In this document: positions 11,436-19,684 of the stretch, in pieces
How the letters are laid out: every line of letters begins with the position of its first letter
How positions within the stretch are numbered: position 1 is the stretch's first letter
Source of the DNA: Gentiana macrophylla
Lineage: Eukaryota > Streptophyta > Magnoliopsida > Gentianales > Gentianaceae
Direction: 5' to 3'
Length of the DNA: 64,000 nt
NCBI GenBank assembly: GCA_026214975.1
Contig: CM047805.1
Span: 193,139,620-193,203,619, forward strand
The notes under the pieces: model-generated
Told to the model about the DNA's origin: nothing
Database searches by the model: none
Seen by the model: only the letters and a program-made list of their open reading frames with translations
Translations under genes and position numbers: made by a program

Positions 11436-11713
11436 TCGACGGGAAGGTTTGGCACTCGATGTCGGCTCTTCGCCACCTGGGTCTGTAGTATGTTCCAAGG
11501 GTTGGGTTTGTTCGCCCATTAAAGCGTACGTGAGTCGGGTTCGTAACGTCGTGAGACGATTCGGTCCATATCCGGTGTGGGCGTTAGAGCATTGAGAGGA
11601 CCTTTCCTAGTACGAGAGGACCGGGAAGGACGCACCTCTGGTGTACCGATTATCGTGCCCACGGTAAACGCTGGTAGCAAGTGCGGAGCGGATAATCGCC
11701 AAAGCATCTAAGA
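11436..11713 (+). rRNA. Organellar 23S/26S rRNA fragment (3' domain)
   Basis: Shows highly conserved large-subunit rRNA blocks in order: CGACGGGAAGGTTTGGCA, GATGTCGGCTCTTCGCCACC, TATGTTCCAAGGGTTGGG, GTTCGCCCATTAAAGCG, AACGTCGTGAG, GGTCCATATCCGGTG, the sarcin-ricin loop AGTACGAGAGGACC, and GTGCCCACGGTAAACGCTGG. The bacterial-type sequence points to plastid or mitochondrial origin; I cannot separate the two. It is a partial, non-functional copy. Several universally conserved CAG or CTG triplets appear as CGA or TCG here (for example GAGACGATTCGG for GAGACAGTTCGG). Confidence 0.92.
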
Positions 11714-11732
11714 ATACATACTTTAGGAAAGT

Positions 11733-11808
11733 GGTTCGTAGCTCACCTGTTGGTTAGAGCAAAGGATCCTCCGGATCTCTAAGATGGAGTTGATCCCCCC
11801 AACCCCTT
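11733..11808 (+). other. tRNA-like relic
   Basis: TAGCTCACCTGTTGG resembles a tRNA A box with a GCTC/GAGC D-stem. AGTTGATCCCCCCAAC could fold as a T-arm with a seven-base loop. The anticodon arm and acceptor do not pair well, so it is a relic at best. Confidence 0.3.
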
Positions 11809-12540
11809 GTTGGCGCGGAGCGTCGAGCCGATTCACTAAGTTGATTACTTATTTGGATTAGTAGTTTTGCAGATGCCACTCTCTTTATTAGAAGTTGAAC
11901 CCACACTAATGCTCGATCTTCCATTGGATAGGAAGGAGTTAAATAATTCAAAATGAATGGATAGAGGATACGGAGTAGCTCGATAGAGGTTTTCTCGAAA
12001 GAGGAAGAGAGAGTTGAGTTGGCGAAATCTCCAATCAATACGCTGGTGAGCCCAGAGATGCTGCATCCCCCAAGAAGATGCCCCCCTTATTGAATTTGTC
12101 CACATTCACTGTAGTCTCAGAAGTGGCATTGGGAGTGGTTGATACCTCCAACTTACTGATCCTGCAGTCATCGATTCTTTGGCTTGATCCGGGGGAGACG
12201 GTGGAGTATATGTTCATCGAATTAGAATAGTCCCCAGTGAGAAGGGATTTAATTGTTAAAGCAATGGCTAAGGCCGGACTACAGAGCGACCCACGGGTTT
12301 TAGGGGATACGGTGAAAAACCGCCGGCGCCCACCCGACTAGAGGATCGAGAAATTAATAGAGTACAAAACTTATCTTCAAGCTTTACCTTATTCAATCCC
12401 TAATCATGGAAGGTTCGCAAATGAGGGTTCAGGGCGGAAATATCATTTCATCCCAGGCTAAAATAAAGGGGAGTAAATGATGAAGACTAAAAAAACGATT
12501 TAAGGTGGCATTGTCCACGGAGAAACCACCCCAAAGCGGT
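11809..12540. other. Unidentified DNA of probable mitochondrial origin
   Basis: No gene recognised. Base composition is balanced and unlike the AT-rich neighbours, as in plant mitochondrial spacers. Short open frames on the minus strand (12035-12217, 11754-12038) show no family feature. Confidence 0.4.
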
Positions 12541-12544
12541 TGGC

Positions 12545-14131
12545 ATTTTTTCCCCTATCATAACACATGCAGACAAAAGGCTTCTGAATCGACCGGTTAG
12601 TGTAGGGGAAATCCGAGCAGCTGTCGTCCAAATGGGGGCCTATAAATCTCCCAGTCCAGATGGATTCCTGCCGATATTTTATCACCAGAATTGGGAAGTG
12701 ATTGGACTTTCCTTCTCGGATTGGATTATTAAGGCCTTCCGAGATAAATGCTTTCCCACGGACATGAACCGAACTTTTATTGCTCTAATTCCAAAGGTAA
12801 ATCCACCAAAATCCGTCTCTCAACTGCGCCCTATTGCTCTTGCCAACGTCACAGCCAAAACCATTACAAAGATCATTGCCAACCGCTTACGCTTGATTAT
12901 CGATAAGATCATCGACAATAGTCAAAATGCTTTTATGCCTGGTAGACAAACTACGGATAACATCATTGTTACGCAAGAGGTTCTGCATGCTATGAGGAGG
13001 AAAACGGGACACAAAGGTATTATGGTTATAAAGGTTGATTTAGAAAAGGCCTACGATAGAGTTAACTGGTCTTTCCTCCGACATATTCTTATCAGCATAG
13101 GTTTTGACGATGCACTGATTGAGCTCATCATGTACTCGCTTTCTATTACCTCATTGGAAATCCTTTGGAACGGCATACCACTACAAGGCTTCCGACCCCA
13201 ACGTGGTTTAAAACAGGGAGACCCTCTTACGCCGTATCTTTTTGTTCTTGTTATGCAGATTTTGAGTTGCCTCATTAATCAATCGATCAGTGCTGGAAGA
13301 TGGAAGCCTATTGCTCTCTTTCGTGGGGGCCCAAAAATCTCGCACCTCTTTTTTGTAGATGACCTGCTTCTGTTTGCAGAGGCTACTATTGATCAAGCTC
13401 GGGAGATTGATCTTATTTTATCCTATTTTTGTGGTATTTGGGGCCAGAAAATTAGTGTGGCGAAATCGAAATTCACCACGTCACCCAATACTAATCCGCA
13501 AACCATCAGCTGCATCGCAGGGGAACTTGGCATTACCCACACTACCCATCTAGAGAAATACCTTGGGGTCCCCTTGCATCATGGCCGAGTCAAAAAAGAA
13601 GATTTTCAGGGAGTCGTCGATAAGGTACGCTCGAAGCTTCAACATTGGAAAGCCGCCACACTATCCAAAGCAGGCCGAGCTCTCTTAACTCAAACGGTGC
13701 TCACCACGACACCATACTATCATATGCAGTCCGTCCGTCTACCGCTCTCCGTAATGAATGAACTTGATAGACTGGCTCGATCTTTTTTTTGGGGGCATGA
13801 CGAAGACAAAAAAGGCCAACACCTTGTTTCCTGGAGAGACGTTTGTCGACCCAAATTAGATGGAGGATTAGGCATCCGGACAGCTCAAGGAATGAATGAC
13901 GCTCTGCTAGCCAAACTTGTGTGGCAACTTTTAACCGACCAAGGCAAACTGTTGGTGCAGATTTTTAGGCAAAAGTATGGTTACCCATTTGATGTACCAA
14001 AATCTACGAGTTCTTTTATATGGCGGCACATATGTAGAACCGCAAACTCCCTTCACAACGCGATTGGCTTTGACGACCAAGGCAATGTTATTTGGCTTCC
14101 GACTTCAACCAGAAAATTCACAGTGAAGTAG
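12545..14131 (+). pseudogene. LINE reverse transcriptase domain
   Basis: Family sequence restarts with THADKRLLNRPVSVGEIRAAV (about 12562-12630), upstream of the first in-frame Met at 12632. RT motifs follow in order: YKSPSPDGF, LIPKVNPP, QLRPIAL, AFMPGRQTTDN, KVDLEKAYDRVNW (catalytic Asp near residue 135 from 12632), GLKQGDPLTPYLFVLVMQ, HLFFVDDLLLF (catalytic Asp pair near residue 243), KSKFTTSPN, EKYLGVPL, and the thumb and tail to KLVWQLL. FVDD replaces the commoner FADD of plant LINEs; the second LINE here shares it. The frame is clean to a single TAG at 14129-14131, after which the same frame continues. Confidence 0.95.
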
Positions 14132-14665
14132 GCCTGCTTTGCTCTCCAAGAGCTCCCACCCCTTCTACAAAATTCTTCAAAATCTTGGAAGCAATTGTGG
14201 TCTATCAAAGGGCCACTTCAGGGTAACCTTCTCATTTGGCAGATTTTTCAAAATGCCCTTCCAACGGCATCTCTTCTTCACTCAAGACACATCATTGAGG
14301 ACGGTACCTACTCTTTATGCGGTATGTTTATGGAAACTTCTTTACATGCGTTTCGAGATTGAAACTGGATCAAATCAATAGGGGAAACCGTGGTTCATCA
14401 ACATCATTGGCCTCACTTTACCTCGGCCTCAGACACCTCTTTATGGCTCACAAGATGCTTAAGCGTGAACATGTATAAACACGACAACATTGAATTCTGG
14501 AGGTTCCTATTTCGTGAACTCATTCAAAGTATATGGTATTGGAGGAATCAAGTAGTGCATGGGACCAACACCCAACGGCCCCCGAAGACGATTTTCATTT
14601 CTCAGGCAATCCGTAAAGCCCACGAAATTAGAGTAGCTTGGATGTTTTTTTTTTCTAGCTTTTGA
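14132..14665 (+). pseudogene. LINE ORF2 C-terminal zinc-finger region
   Basis: After the TAG the same frame reads WSIKGPLQGNLLIWQIFQNA and a Cys at TYSLC (near 14323), the zf-RVT region of plant LINEs, and stops at TGA 14356-14358. Later blocks (FWRFLFRELIQSIWYWRNQV at 14490-14545, then KTIFISQAI) are in another frame. This domain is thought to help bind element RNA. It is broken by at least two changes. Confidence 0.8.
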
Positions 14666-14755
14666 CATGTAATTTTCAAAAATACTAGGGTGCACCCTTT
14701 GTACAGTTTTATCTAATAAAATATCCGGTTTCGATCAAAAAAATTAATAATAAAT
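14666..14755 (+). other. LINE 3' UTR and A-rich end
   Basis: AATAAA at 14715-14720 is followed within 20 bp by an A-rich tract (CAAAAAAATTAATAATAAA). This is taken as the LINE 3' end. Confidence 0.65.
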
Positions 14756-15786
14756 ATATCAATATTCGTATGACATAGAGCGTGTCATGCATTTTATTCT
14801 TTTAAGCATTCTGATTGATTTATTAATTTTTTTAACATAAAAAAAATCAGCATAATCAAAAAAAAAAATCATAATCCGTATCTGACAAAGTGTGTCATGC
14901 ATTTTATTTAAAATCGCCTATTTAAAAAACAGTAATTCCTTAAATATCCTATTTTTTCCACGATCCTCCTATTTTTTAAAAATAAATCCGGCTATTTTCC
15001 AAAATTAAATAACAAAAATAAGCATTAATAGAAAATTCTGCTAAGGTAACAAAAAAATAACAAAAATATCAATACACGTATGTCACAAAGCGTGGCATGT
15101 ATTTTATTAATTTAAAAAAGTAACAAAAATATCAATGTATCTTTTATTTCCTTTTGTTTTGATGTTAAAAAAAATAACAAAAATATCAATATGTCTCTTT
15201 ATTTCTTTTTAAATGGTTTGTTTAATTGTTTTTCTTTAAGAGTCGGTTTTTTAAGGGAGGTTTTTAATATTTTAAATTGATTTGAATGTAAATGCTATTA
15301 ATGTGTCATTATTGTGGAATCTTCCCTTTTTGGTTATATACGCTATTTTTTTTTTTTTTTGGAAAATTATATACGCTATTAATGTGTGTTAATATTGTGC
15401 AATCCTTTGCGTTTTTTCAGCATTTTCTTTTTATAAAAATAAGGTTTTGCGGGTATAAGTAGGGTCAATTGTGGGTTTGGGTCGAATTTTGCGGGTAATT
15501 GGGTTAAATCCCTTCGTCTATATATATATTATATTATAGATAGATAGATAGATAGAAAGATAGATAGATATTTTTTAATTTGCTCCACTCTTACCGTCGA
15601 AATTTTAAAAGGATCCGTCAAAAATTCCGACGGAAACGGTGCACGGCACCTTGCATGGCACACCTTGCACGGCAGGGATCCGCACCCAAAGCGGGACTAG
15701 TAGTACTATAGAAGAATCCGTGAGTACTCCGGGTTGCCAATTTTTTCCTCATACAATCTCATCTCACCACCATCTTTACTTAATTA
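14756..15786. other. AT-rich spacer with dispersed short repeats and a GATA microsatellite
   Basis: No gene seen. A block of about 45 bp (AAAATATCAATA... TGTCATGCATTTTATT) recurs near 14752, 14866 and 15062, with partial copies at 15127 and 15176. A (GATA)n tract lies at 15537-15570. From about 15580 the composition becomes balanced; this may be the original upstream region of the E1-beta gene. Confidence 0.6.
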
Positions 15787-16053
15787 TGTCACGAATTGAA
15801 AAATTAACCGGATAGATTAACAGAAATTAGAGGTAGAGGAGAGAAGAAATTGGGGACGAAGGAGAAGAATTTTATTGATAAGGGAGAAGATCAGACTATT
15901 ACATTCAACATAACCCAATGACACCCGTTTTACACCCTTATATAGCTAACGACTTAGCTGACGTCACTTTCTAGTTAGATGACATCATAAACCGCCTAAT
16001 ACATAAATTCGAAAATACATATAAAAATTAGAATAAAAGGTAATATCATGACA
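15787..16053 (-). repeat. 3' LTR of the pol-less element
   Basis: 267 bp. Single TATA-like TATATAAG (minus strand, plus 15937-15944) and a perfect TGACGTCA palindrome near 15959. Lacks the internal duplication seen in the other LTR. Confidence 0.93.
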
Positions 16054-16388
16054 TATCATGCCCCTCAACAACCACCTTGTCCTCAAGGTGGCGAGATGAA
16101 AATGCCAAGCAAGACCGGGGTCCCATACAAAATTCTCCCAATTATCAACTGCCACAAGCCCAAAAGTCTTCCTACAGCCCCACTGATGTTTCCAAAACCA
16201 CACTGAATTGAAGACCCTTAGCATTTCCTTGATCAGAGTTGTCACAACAGCATAGCCAAGCTTAAACAAGGTTTCCTTAACAAAGTCATCCATATGAAGA
16301 CCATTGATTTTGCTATTGGAATTAATATGCAGAACACTATTCAGAGTTTGAGCATTTACCAAAATAGCAGGACCAATTCCCTTGCTTC
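15985..16388 (-). other. Sequence between ORF-X end and the 3' LTR, with a duplicated tract
   Basis: An open frame here overlaps the end of the 430-codon frame and the LTR, so it is probably not a gene. 16074-16150 resembles 16679-16760: both read CCTTGTCCTCAAG then, about 30 bp on, a block translating on the minus strand as WENFVWDPG. The G-rich primer tract lies at about 16054-16070 (minus strand TTGAGGGGCATGATA). Confidence 0.5.
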
Positions 16389-17681
16389 CTATCCAAGAAG
16401 GCTGTTTTGCATAAGGATGGTCATTGTTAATCCACGTGCAATTATAGTCAAATGAGGTGAGAAGGAGACTGCCAAGAATAACAAACGACCCCATCGAACT
16501 GTACGATTTTCCAATTCGGAATTTTGACGAAGTAATGAATAGCAAGAGCAATTTTTCCACTCAACTAGAAAACATGCTAAAAACCTCATATGTGCATTGT
16601 AATTTGCAGAAGCTCCAATCAACCATACATATTGTTTCAATACCACTCGTACTCCTATTCCCTTCCTCTTAAAAACATCCTTGTCCTCAAGAATGTAAAC
16701 GGAGATGGCACATTGACCCGGATCCCACACAAAATTTTCCCATTTAACAACCGCAATACCGTTGCCGGAAGTGACCACAGCGACTACATTTGATGGTCTT
16801 CTCATGCCTATCAAGGATTTATTACAAGCAAACATACTCCATATGAATTGTGTGAAACGATCTTCGGTCTCCATTCTATAAGGTGTTAATGCAACCCGTA
16901 ACACAGCAACAGCTTCTTGATCATACCTTTGAAGTAATCTTTCTTCACATTCTTCCATCTCCTTTCCAGCTGCACCATAGTAATAAATATTGTATATGCC
17001 TGCTAAAAACTCCAAGATAAAGTCTTCATAAGAATATTCTCCTTGTCGTTGAGCCTTGATACGATCATTGAATTGAGGGATCATCCATTGGTTCACAATA
17101 AAGACACCATGGTGCAAAGGGGCAACCACACTTTTATACGTTGTCCAGCTTTGGGCAGTATTGAGATGGGATAAAAGGCTCCTGCAGTGTAACATCTCCT
17201 CTAAGTTGCTAGGCTTCACCCCTGATGCACTAGGATTCCATACACCGTTGGTGCACAAGGCCTGAAACTGGTATAAACAATAAGAGGCCACGTAGTTGTT
17301 TCCACATTCCAAACTCTCCAAACGTTGGTTCATGTTTGTGTTACTCCATGAAGATGAATTATCCAAATAAAAATGTTGCTTAGAGCCAAATCTTGTTTCC
17401 TTAGCATAAGATTCAATTTCTGCTATGTACTTCACCAACACCATGCTCTTGGTGTCATCAAAGAAGCCCTGATCCATAATGACCTTTCTTGGCAGTAGAG
17501 AGGATGTATCAACAAATTTTGAGACACCATCTATACCATCAACTGCCAGCTCAATGTACCAAAAGAGACGCAATAAAGCTGACATTGAGTCTATCGATGC
17601 GACTCCAAGCCACCTTATGGTTGGATCAATTTTAGTTAATCCTAGGCACTTTCTCAATTCAAACTCCTCATTCACAAACAA
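16389..17681 (-). CDS. Unrecognised 430-codon ORF (ORF-X) in the pol-less element
   Basis: An uninterrupted minus-strand frame from ATG 17681 to 16389. I do not recognise it. It has no RT, integrase or protease motif, no signal peptide, and no clear transmembrane run. The first 320 residues look like a globular protein rich in Trp, Tyr, Glu and Leu; distinctive stretches are DPTIRWLGVAS, SSLLPRKVIMDQGFF, VAPLHHGVFIVNQWMIPQF and RFTQFIWSMFACN. From about residue 325 (WENFVWDPG) it enters a tract duplicated near 16110 and may be read-through into non-coding DNA. It lies 3' of the gag-like gene, in pol position. It could be a captured host gene or an element-specific accessory protein. Confidence 0.55.
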   Translation of the reverse strand: MFVNEEFELRKCLGLTKIDPTIRWLGVASIDSMSALLRLFWYIELAVDGIDGVSKFVDTSSLLPRKVIMDQGFFDDTKSMVLVKYIAEIESYAKETRFGSKQHFYLDNSSSWSNTNMNQRLESLECGNNYVASYCLYQFQALCTNGVWNPSASGVKPSNLEEMLHCRSLLSHLNTAQSWTTYKSVVAPLHHGVFIVNQWMIPQFNDRIKAQRQGEYSYEDFILEFLAGIYNIYYYGAAGKEMEECEERLLQRYDQEAVAVLRVALTPYRMETEDRFTQFIWSMFACNKSLIGMRRPSNVVAVVTSGNGIAVVKWENFVWDPGQCAISVYILEDKDVFKRKGIGVRVVLKQYVWLIGASANYNAHMRFLACFLVEWKNCSCYSLLRQNSELENRTVRWGRLLFLAVSFSPHLTIIARGLTMTILMQNSLLG

Positions 17682-17696
17682 ACCAACAACCTCAAC

Positions 17697-18155
17697 TCAT
17701 GTTTCCATTAAACTAATTGCATATGGTGATCGATAATCGAACTTTTCACCGTGATGATTTTCTGATGCAACATACCAATTAATCACATACCTGAGTTTCC
17801 TTTTAGAAGAATTAACTAGTAATGTGTGTGACTCTGGCAATTTATTGAATTTGTATAGAGTTTGGAACAGATTACGACCCATGAGGAGCGAAGAACATCC
17901 ACCGGGATCGAATATGAACATTAATATTCCATCAACCCAAAAATCAACATCCAACTCGTGATTCTTAACATCTACAAACATGGATGCCCCTTCAAACATC
18001 GACTTAGATGAGATATGACATGAACTAACCATTGTTACCTCACTTCCACAGCTCAATACTCTTAGCCATTGGACAATTGATAATACAAATTCTTTAAAAC
18101 CACCAATCTTGTCATTCTGCTTCATTGAAGTTAGTTTTGACATTTTATCGAACAC
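17697..18155 (-). CDS. Unrecognised 152-codon ORF in the pol-less element
   Basis: Minus-strand frame just upstream of ORF-X, separated by 15 bp and in the other frame, so the two may once have been one reading frame broken by an indel. Features: VFDKMSKLTS-like start shared with the upstream ORF, a run ELDVDFWVDGILMFIFDPGG, and a basic end before RYVINWYV. No known domain recognised. Confidence 0.45.
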   Translation of the reverse strand: MFDKMSKLTSMKQNDKIGGFKEFVLSIVQWLRVLSCGSEVTMVSSCHISSKSMFEGASMFVDVKNHELDVDFWVDGILMFIFDPGGCSSLLMGRNLFQTLYKFNKLPESHTLLVNSSKRKLRYVINWYVASENHHGEKFDYRSPYAISLMET

Positions 18156-18433
18156 TTGGTGTGCATCACTTTTAGGATTAAGAATGTGTGAAATGAAGAC
18201 AGAGAATCCTCTTTGCCGTATATTTCTTCATCTGAATCAGCTAAAGATAGCTTAGGCATTTCATCGAACATGTGGTGTGCAACTTTTGTACCTTCGATAC
18301 CCAACAAGTCTTCTTCTAGAATTGACTTAGACATTTCAGCGAACACCTTGCAAGCGTCATTCTGCACAACAATTTTACCAAAAACAGAACCATCATTTTC
18401 CTCCAAACCCAGCCATTTAACGTCGTGCAACAC
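18131..18433 (-). CDS. Unrecognised 100-codon ORF with repeated FxEMxK motifs
   Basis: Minus-strand frame overlapping the next ORF by 25 bp. It contains CKVFAEMSKS and HHMFDEMPKL; the downstream ORF adds FDKMSKL. The three copies recur every 80-110 bp in DNA as well. VFDEMP is also the signature end of PPR repeats, but no complete 35-residue PPR unit is present. The rest is acidic. Function unknown. Confidence 0.4.
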   Translation of the reverse strand: MLHDVKWLGLEENDGSVFGKIVVQNDACKVFAEMSKSILEEDLLGIEGTKVAHHMFDEMPKLSLADSDEEIYGKEDSLSSFHTFLILKVMHTKCSIKCQN

Positions 18434-18491
18434 CTCAACAACCAGATTTTCTGTTGTTATGGGTGATTTAGGGTCTTCATTACTTGTCCAT

Positions 18492-18938
18492 TCACCGTGA
18501 CTTCGAATGAAGTAGTAGAAAGTGAAGCTTCAACCTGCTGCTCTTCGATCGGCTGCACATTAGGTTGCTGCACCATTTGTTCTTCGACGGTAAGCTTAGA
18601 TCGGATTCCTTCAGCCACCTATTTGCCTTGATCTTCTTGAGATTCTCATCTATAAACATCATTGATTCCTCCCATTTTGCAGCATAAAAAGCATCACCCA
18701 GTCTACTCATGAACACGCATTTTGATACAACTCTTAATCGAATATCCCACCTCAAATTTGCAATGAATCCATCAATGTAATCCTCTTCTTCAGCCGAGAA
18801 TGATAAGCCAACCATTTCCTCCTTCCAATCATGAAACCGAGCGTAATAATCTTCTACGGTCATTCCAGTCTTTTGGAAAGGTCTGAAGAACCACTTCAAT
18901 CGCAAATTGTGTTCCATTTCAACGAGATTGAGCACCAT
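18492..18938 (-). CDS. Gag-like capsid protein of the pol-less element
   Basis: The minus-strand ATG at 18938 follows a short leader after the primer site. The reading shows the retrotransposon gag pattern: W-F-F-RPFQKTGMTVEDYYARF, then W-K-EEMVGLSFSAEEEDYIDGFIANL and LRVVSKCVFMSRLGDAFYAA, corresponding to the QGx-T/V-x2-Y-x2-F and F-x2-GL-x4-R regions of Gypsy gag. A zinc knuckle is not visible; the frame stops at 18492 after a Ser/Lys-rich tail. It is shorter than full Gypsy gag. Being nearly intact in an element that lacks pol, it suggests that packaging in cis is retained while enzymes come from a partner element. Confidence 0.75.
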   Translation of the reverse strand: MVLNLVEMEHNLRLKWFFRPFQKTGMTVEDYYARFHDWKEEMVGLSFSAEEEDYIDGFIANLRWDIRLRVVSKCVFMSRLGDAFYAAKWEESMMFIDENLKKIKANRWLKESDLSLPSKNKWCSNLMCSRSKSSRLKLHFLLLHSKSR

Positions 18939-19013
18939 ACTGACTTATGCAAATTTTTGAACGAATTGCAAAAAAATTTTAACGAATTGCACCTGAACAG
19001 ACGGCAAAATCGC

Positions 19014-19029
19014 TCGCTCTGATACCAAA
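19014..19029 (-). other. Primer binding site of the pol-less element
   Basis: Minus strand reads TTTGGTATCAGAGCG next to the LTR, a perfect match to the usual initiator-Met tRNA complement. Confidence 0.93.
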
Positions 19030-19363
19030 TGTCACGAATTGAACAATTAACCGGATAGATTAAAAGAAATTAATGGTAGAGGAGAGAAGAATTTGGGGAC
19101 GAAGGATAAGAATTTTATTGATAAAGGAGAAGATCAGATTATTACATTCAGCATAACCTAATGACACCCGTTTTACACCTTTATATAGTTAACGACTTAG
19201 CTGACGTCGCTTTCTAATTAACGACTTAGATGACACCTTTATATAGTTAACGACACCCGTTTTACACATTTATATAGTTAACGACTTAGATGACATCATA
19301 ACCGTCTAATACAAAAATTCGAAAATACATATAAAAATTATAAGAAAAGGTAATATCATGACA
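19030..19363 (-). repeat. 5' LTR of the pol-less element, with three TATA units
   Basis: 334 bp, 67 bp longer than its partner because a tract containing TATATAAA (minus strand; plus 19180-19187, 19238-19245 and 19269-19276) and the flanking GTTAAC is present three times. Confidence 0.93.
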
Positions 19364-19514
19364 AATTACTCTCTTGCAGTTTAACGGGTGGAATTATCTT
19401 CTTCTGATTACATCTATGTTTCATCTAGGGTGAACATTTCAAGGTCAATTGAAATCCTTTTTCTTACTGAAGGGGCTCATCAGATTCATCTTCTTTACAA
19501 AATTGGCTGTCAGA
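19364..19514 (+). promoter_or_regulatory. 5' leader / promoter-proximal DNA of the E1-beta gene
   Basis: Only about 150 bp separate the LTR element from the start codon. CTCTTGCAG at 19371-19379 could be a splice acceptor of a 5' UTR intron. The target duplication shows that this DNA was once continuous with 15580-15786. Confidence 0.45.
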
Positions 19515-19684
19515 ATGTTGAGGAGATTCGAAAGGCTTAGCGTGTTTACCGGTATGAAGAGCAGGGGATTCTCAACGACTATTGCCAACGTGAAGGAAGG
19601 GCAGCAGAGTGGAGTTGTCAAGCCTGTCAATCTCTGCACTGCTACTAACCAAGCTCTCCACATTGCATTGGAAACGGATCATAG

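Larger units (their letters stand above)
10920..12540. other. Chimeric insertion with organellar rRNA and retroelement pieces
   Basis: This 1.6 kb block interrupts the LINE between linker and RT. In order it holds a LINE zinc-finger tail fragment from a different LINE, a Gypsy RNase H fragment, a 23S-type rRNA fragment, a tRNA-like relic, and about 700 bp that I cannot identify. Mixed organellar and retroelement scraps are typical of plant mitochondrial DNA, so a single mitochondrial insertion (NUMT) is the simplest reading. Stepwise insertion is the alternative. No flanking duplication is obvious. Confidence 0.65.
1..14755 (+). mobile_element. Plant LINE (L1-like), 5' truncated by window edge and interrupted twice
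   Basis: A non-LTR retrotransposon reads left to right: end of ORF1 (2-166), AP-type endonuclease (163-672, continued 10194-10920), RT (about 12545-14131), a CCHC-like C-terminal part, then a 3' UTR with AATAAA at 14715-14720 and a short A-rich tail near 14739. The endonuclease is split by a Copia element; removing it and one target duplication restores the codon order exactly. A second insertion of chimeric organelle-like DNA separates the linker from the RT. The 5' end lies outside the window, so target duplications cannot be checked. Confidence 0.93.
15787..19363 (-). mobile_element. Short LTR retrotransposon without pol, minus strand
   Basis: Direct LTRs at 15787-16053 and 19030-19363 start TGTCACGAATTG and end ATCATGACA, with the 5-bp duplication AATTA on both sides (15782-15786, 19364-19368). 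A perfect initiator-Met primer site (TGGTATCAGAGC on the minus strand) next to the right LTR and a G-rich tract next to the left LTR fix the minus orientation. The 3 kb interior encodes a gag-like protein and unrecognised ORFs but no protease, RT, RNase H or integrase, so it must be mobilised in trans. The gag type suggests Gypsy relationship; this is inference. Confidence 0.93.

Noticed and set aside
11733..11808. Functional tRNA gene
   Set aside because: D- and T-arm shapes only; anticodon and acceptor stems do not pair.
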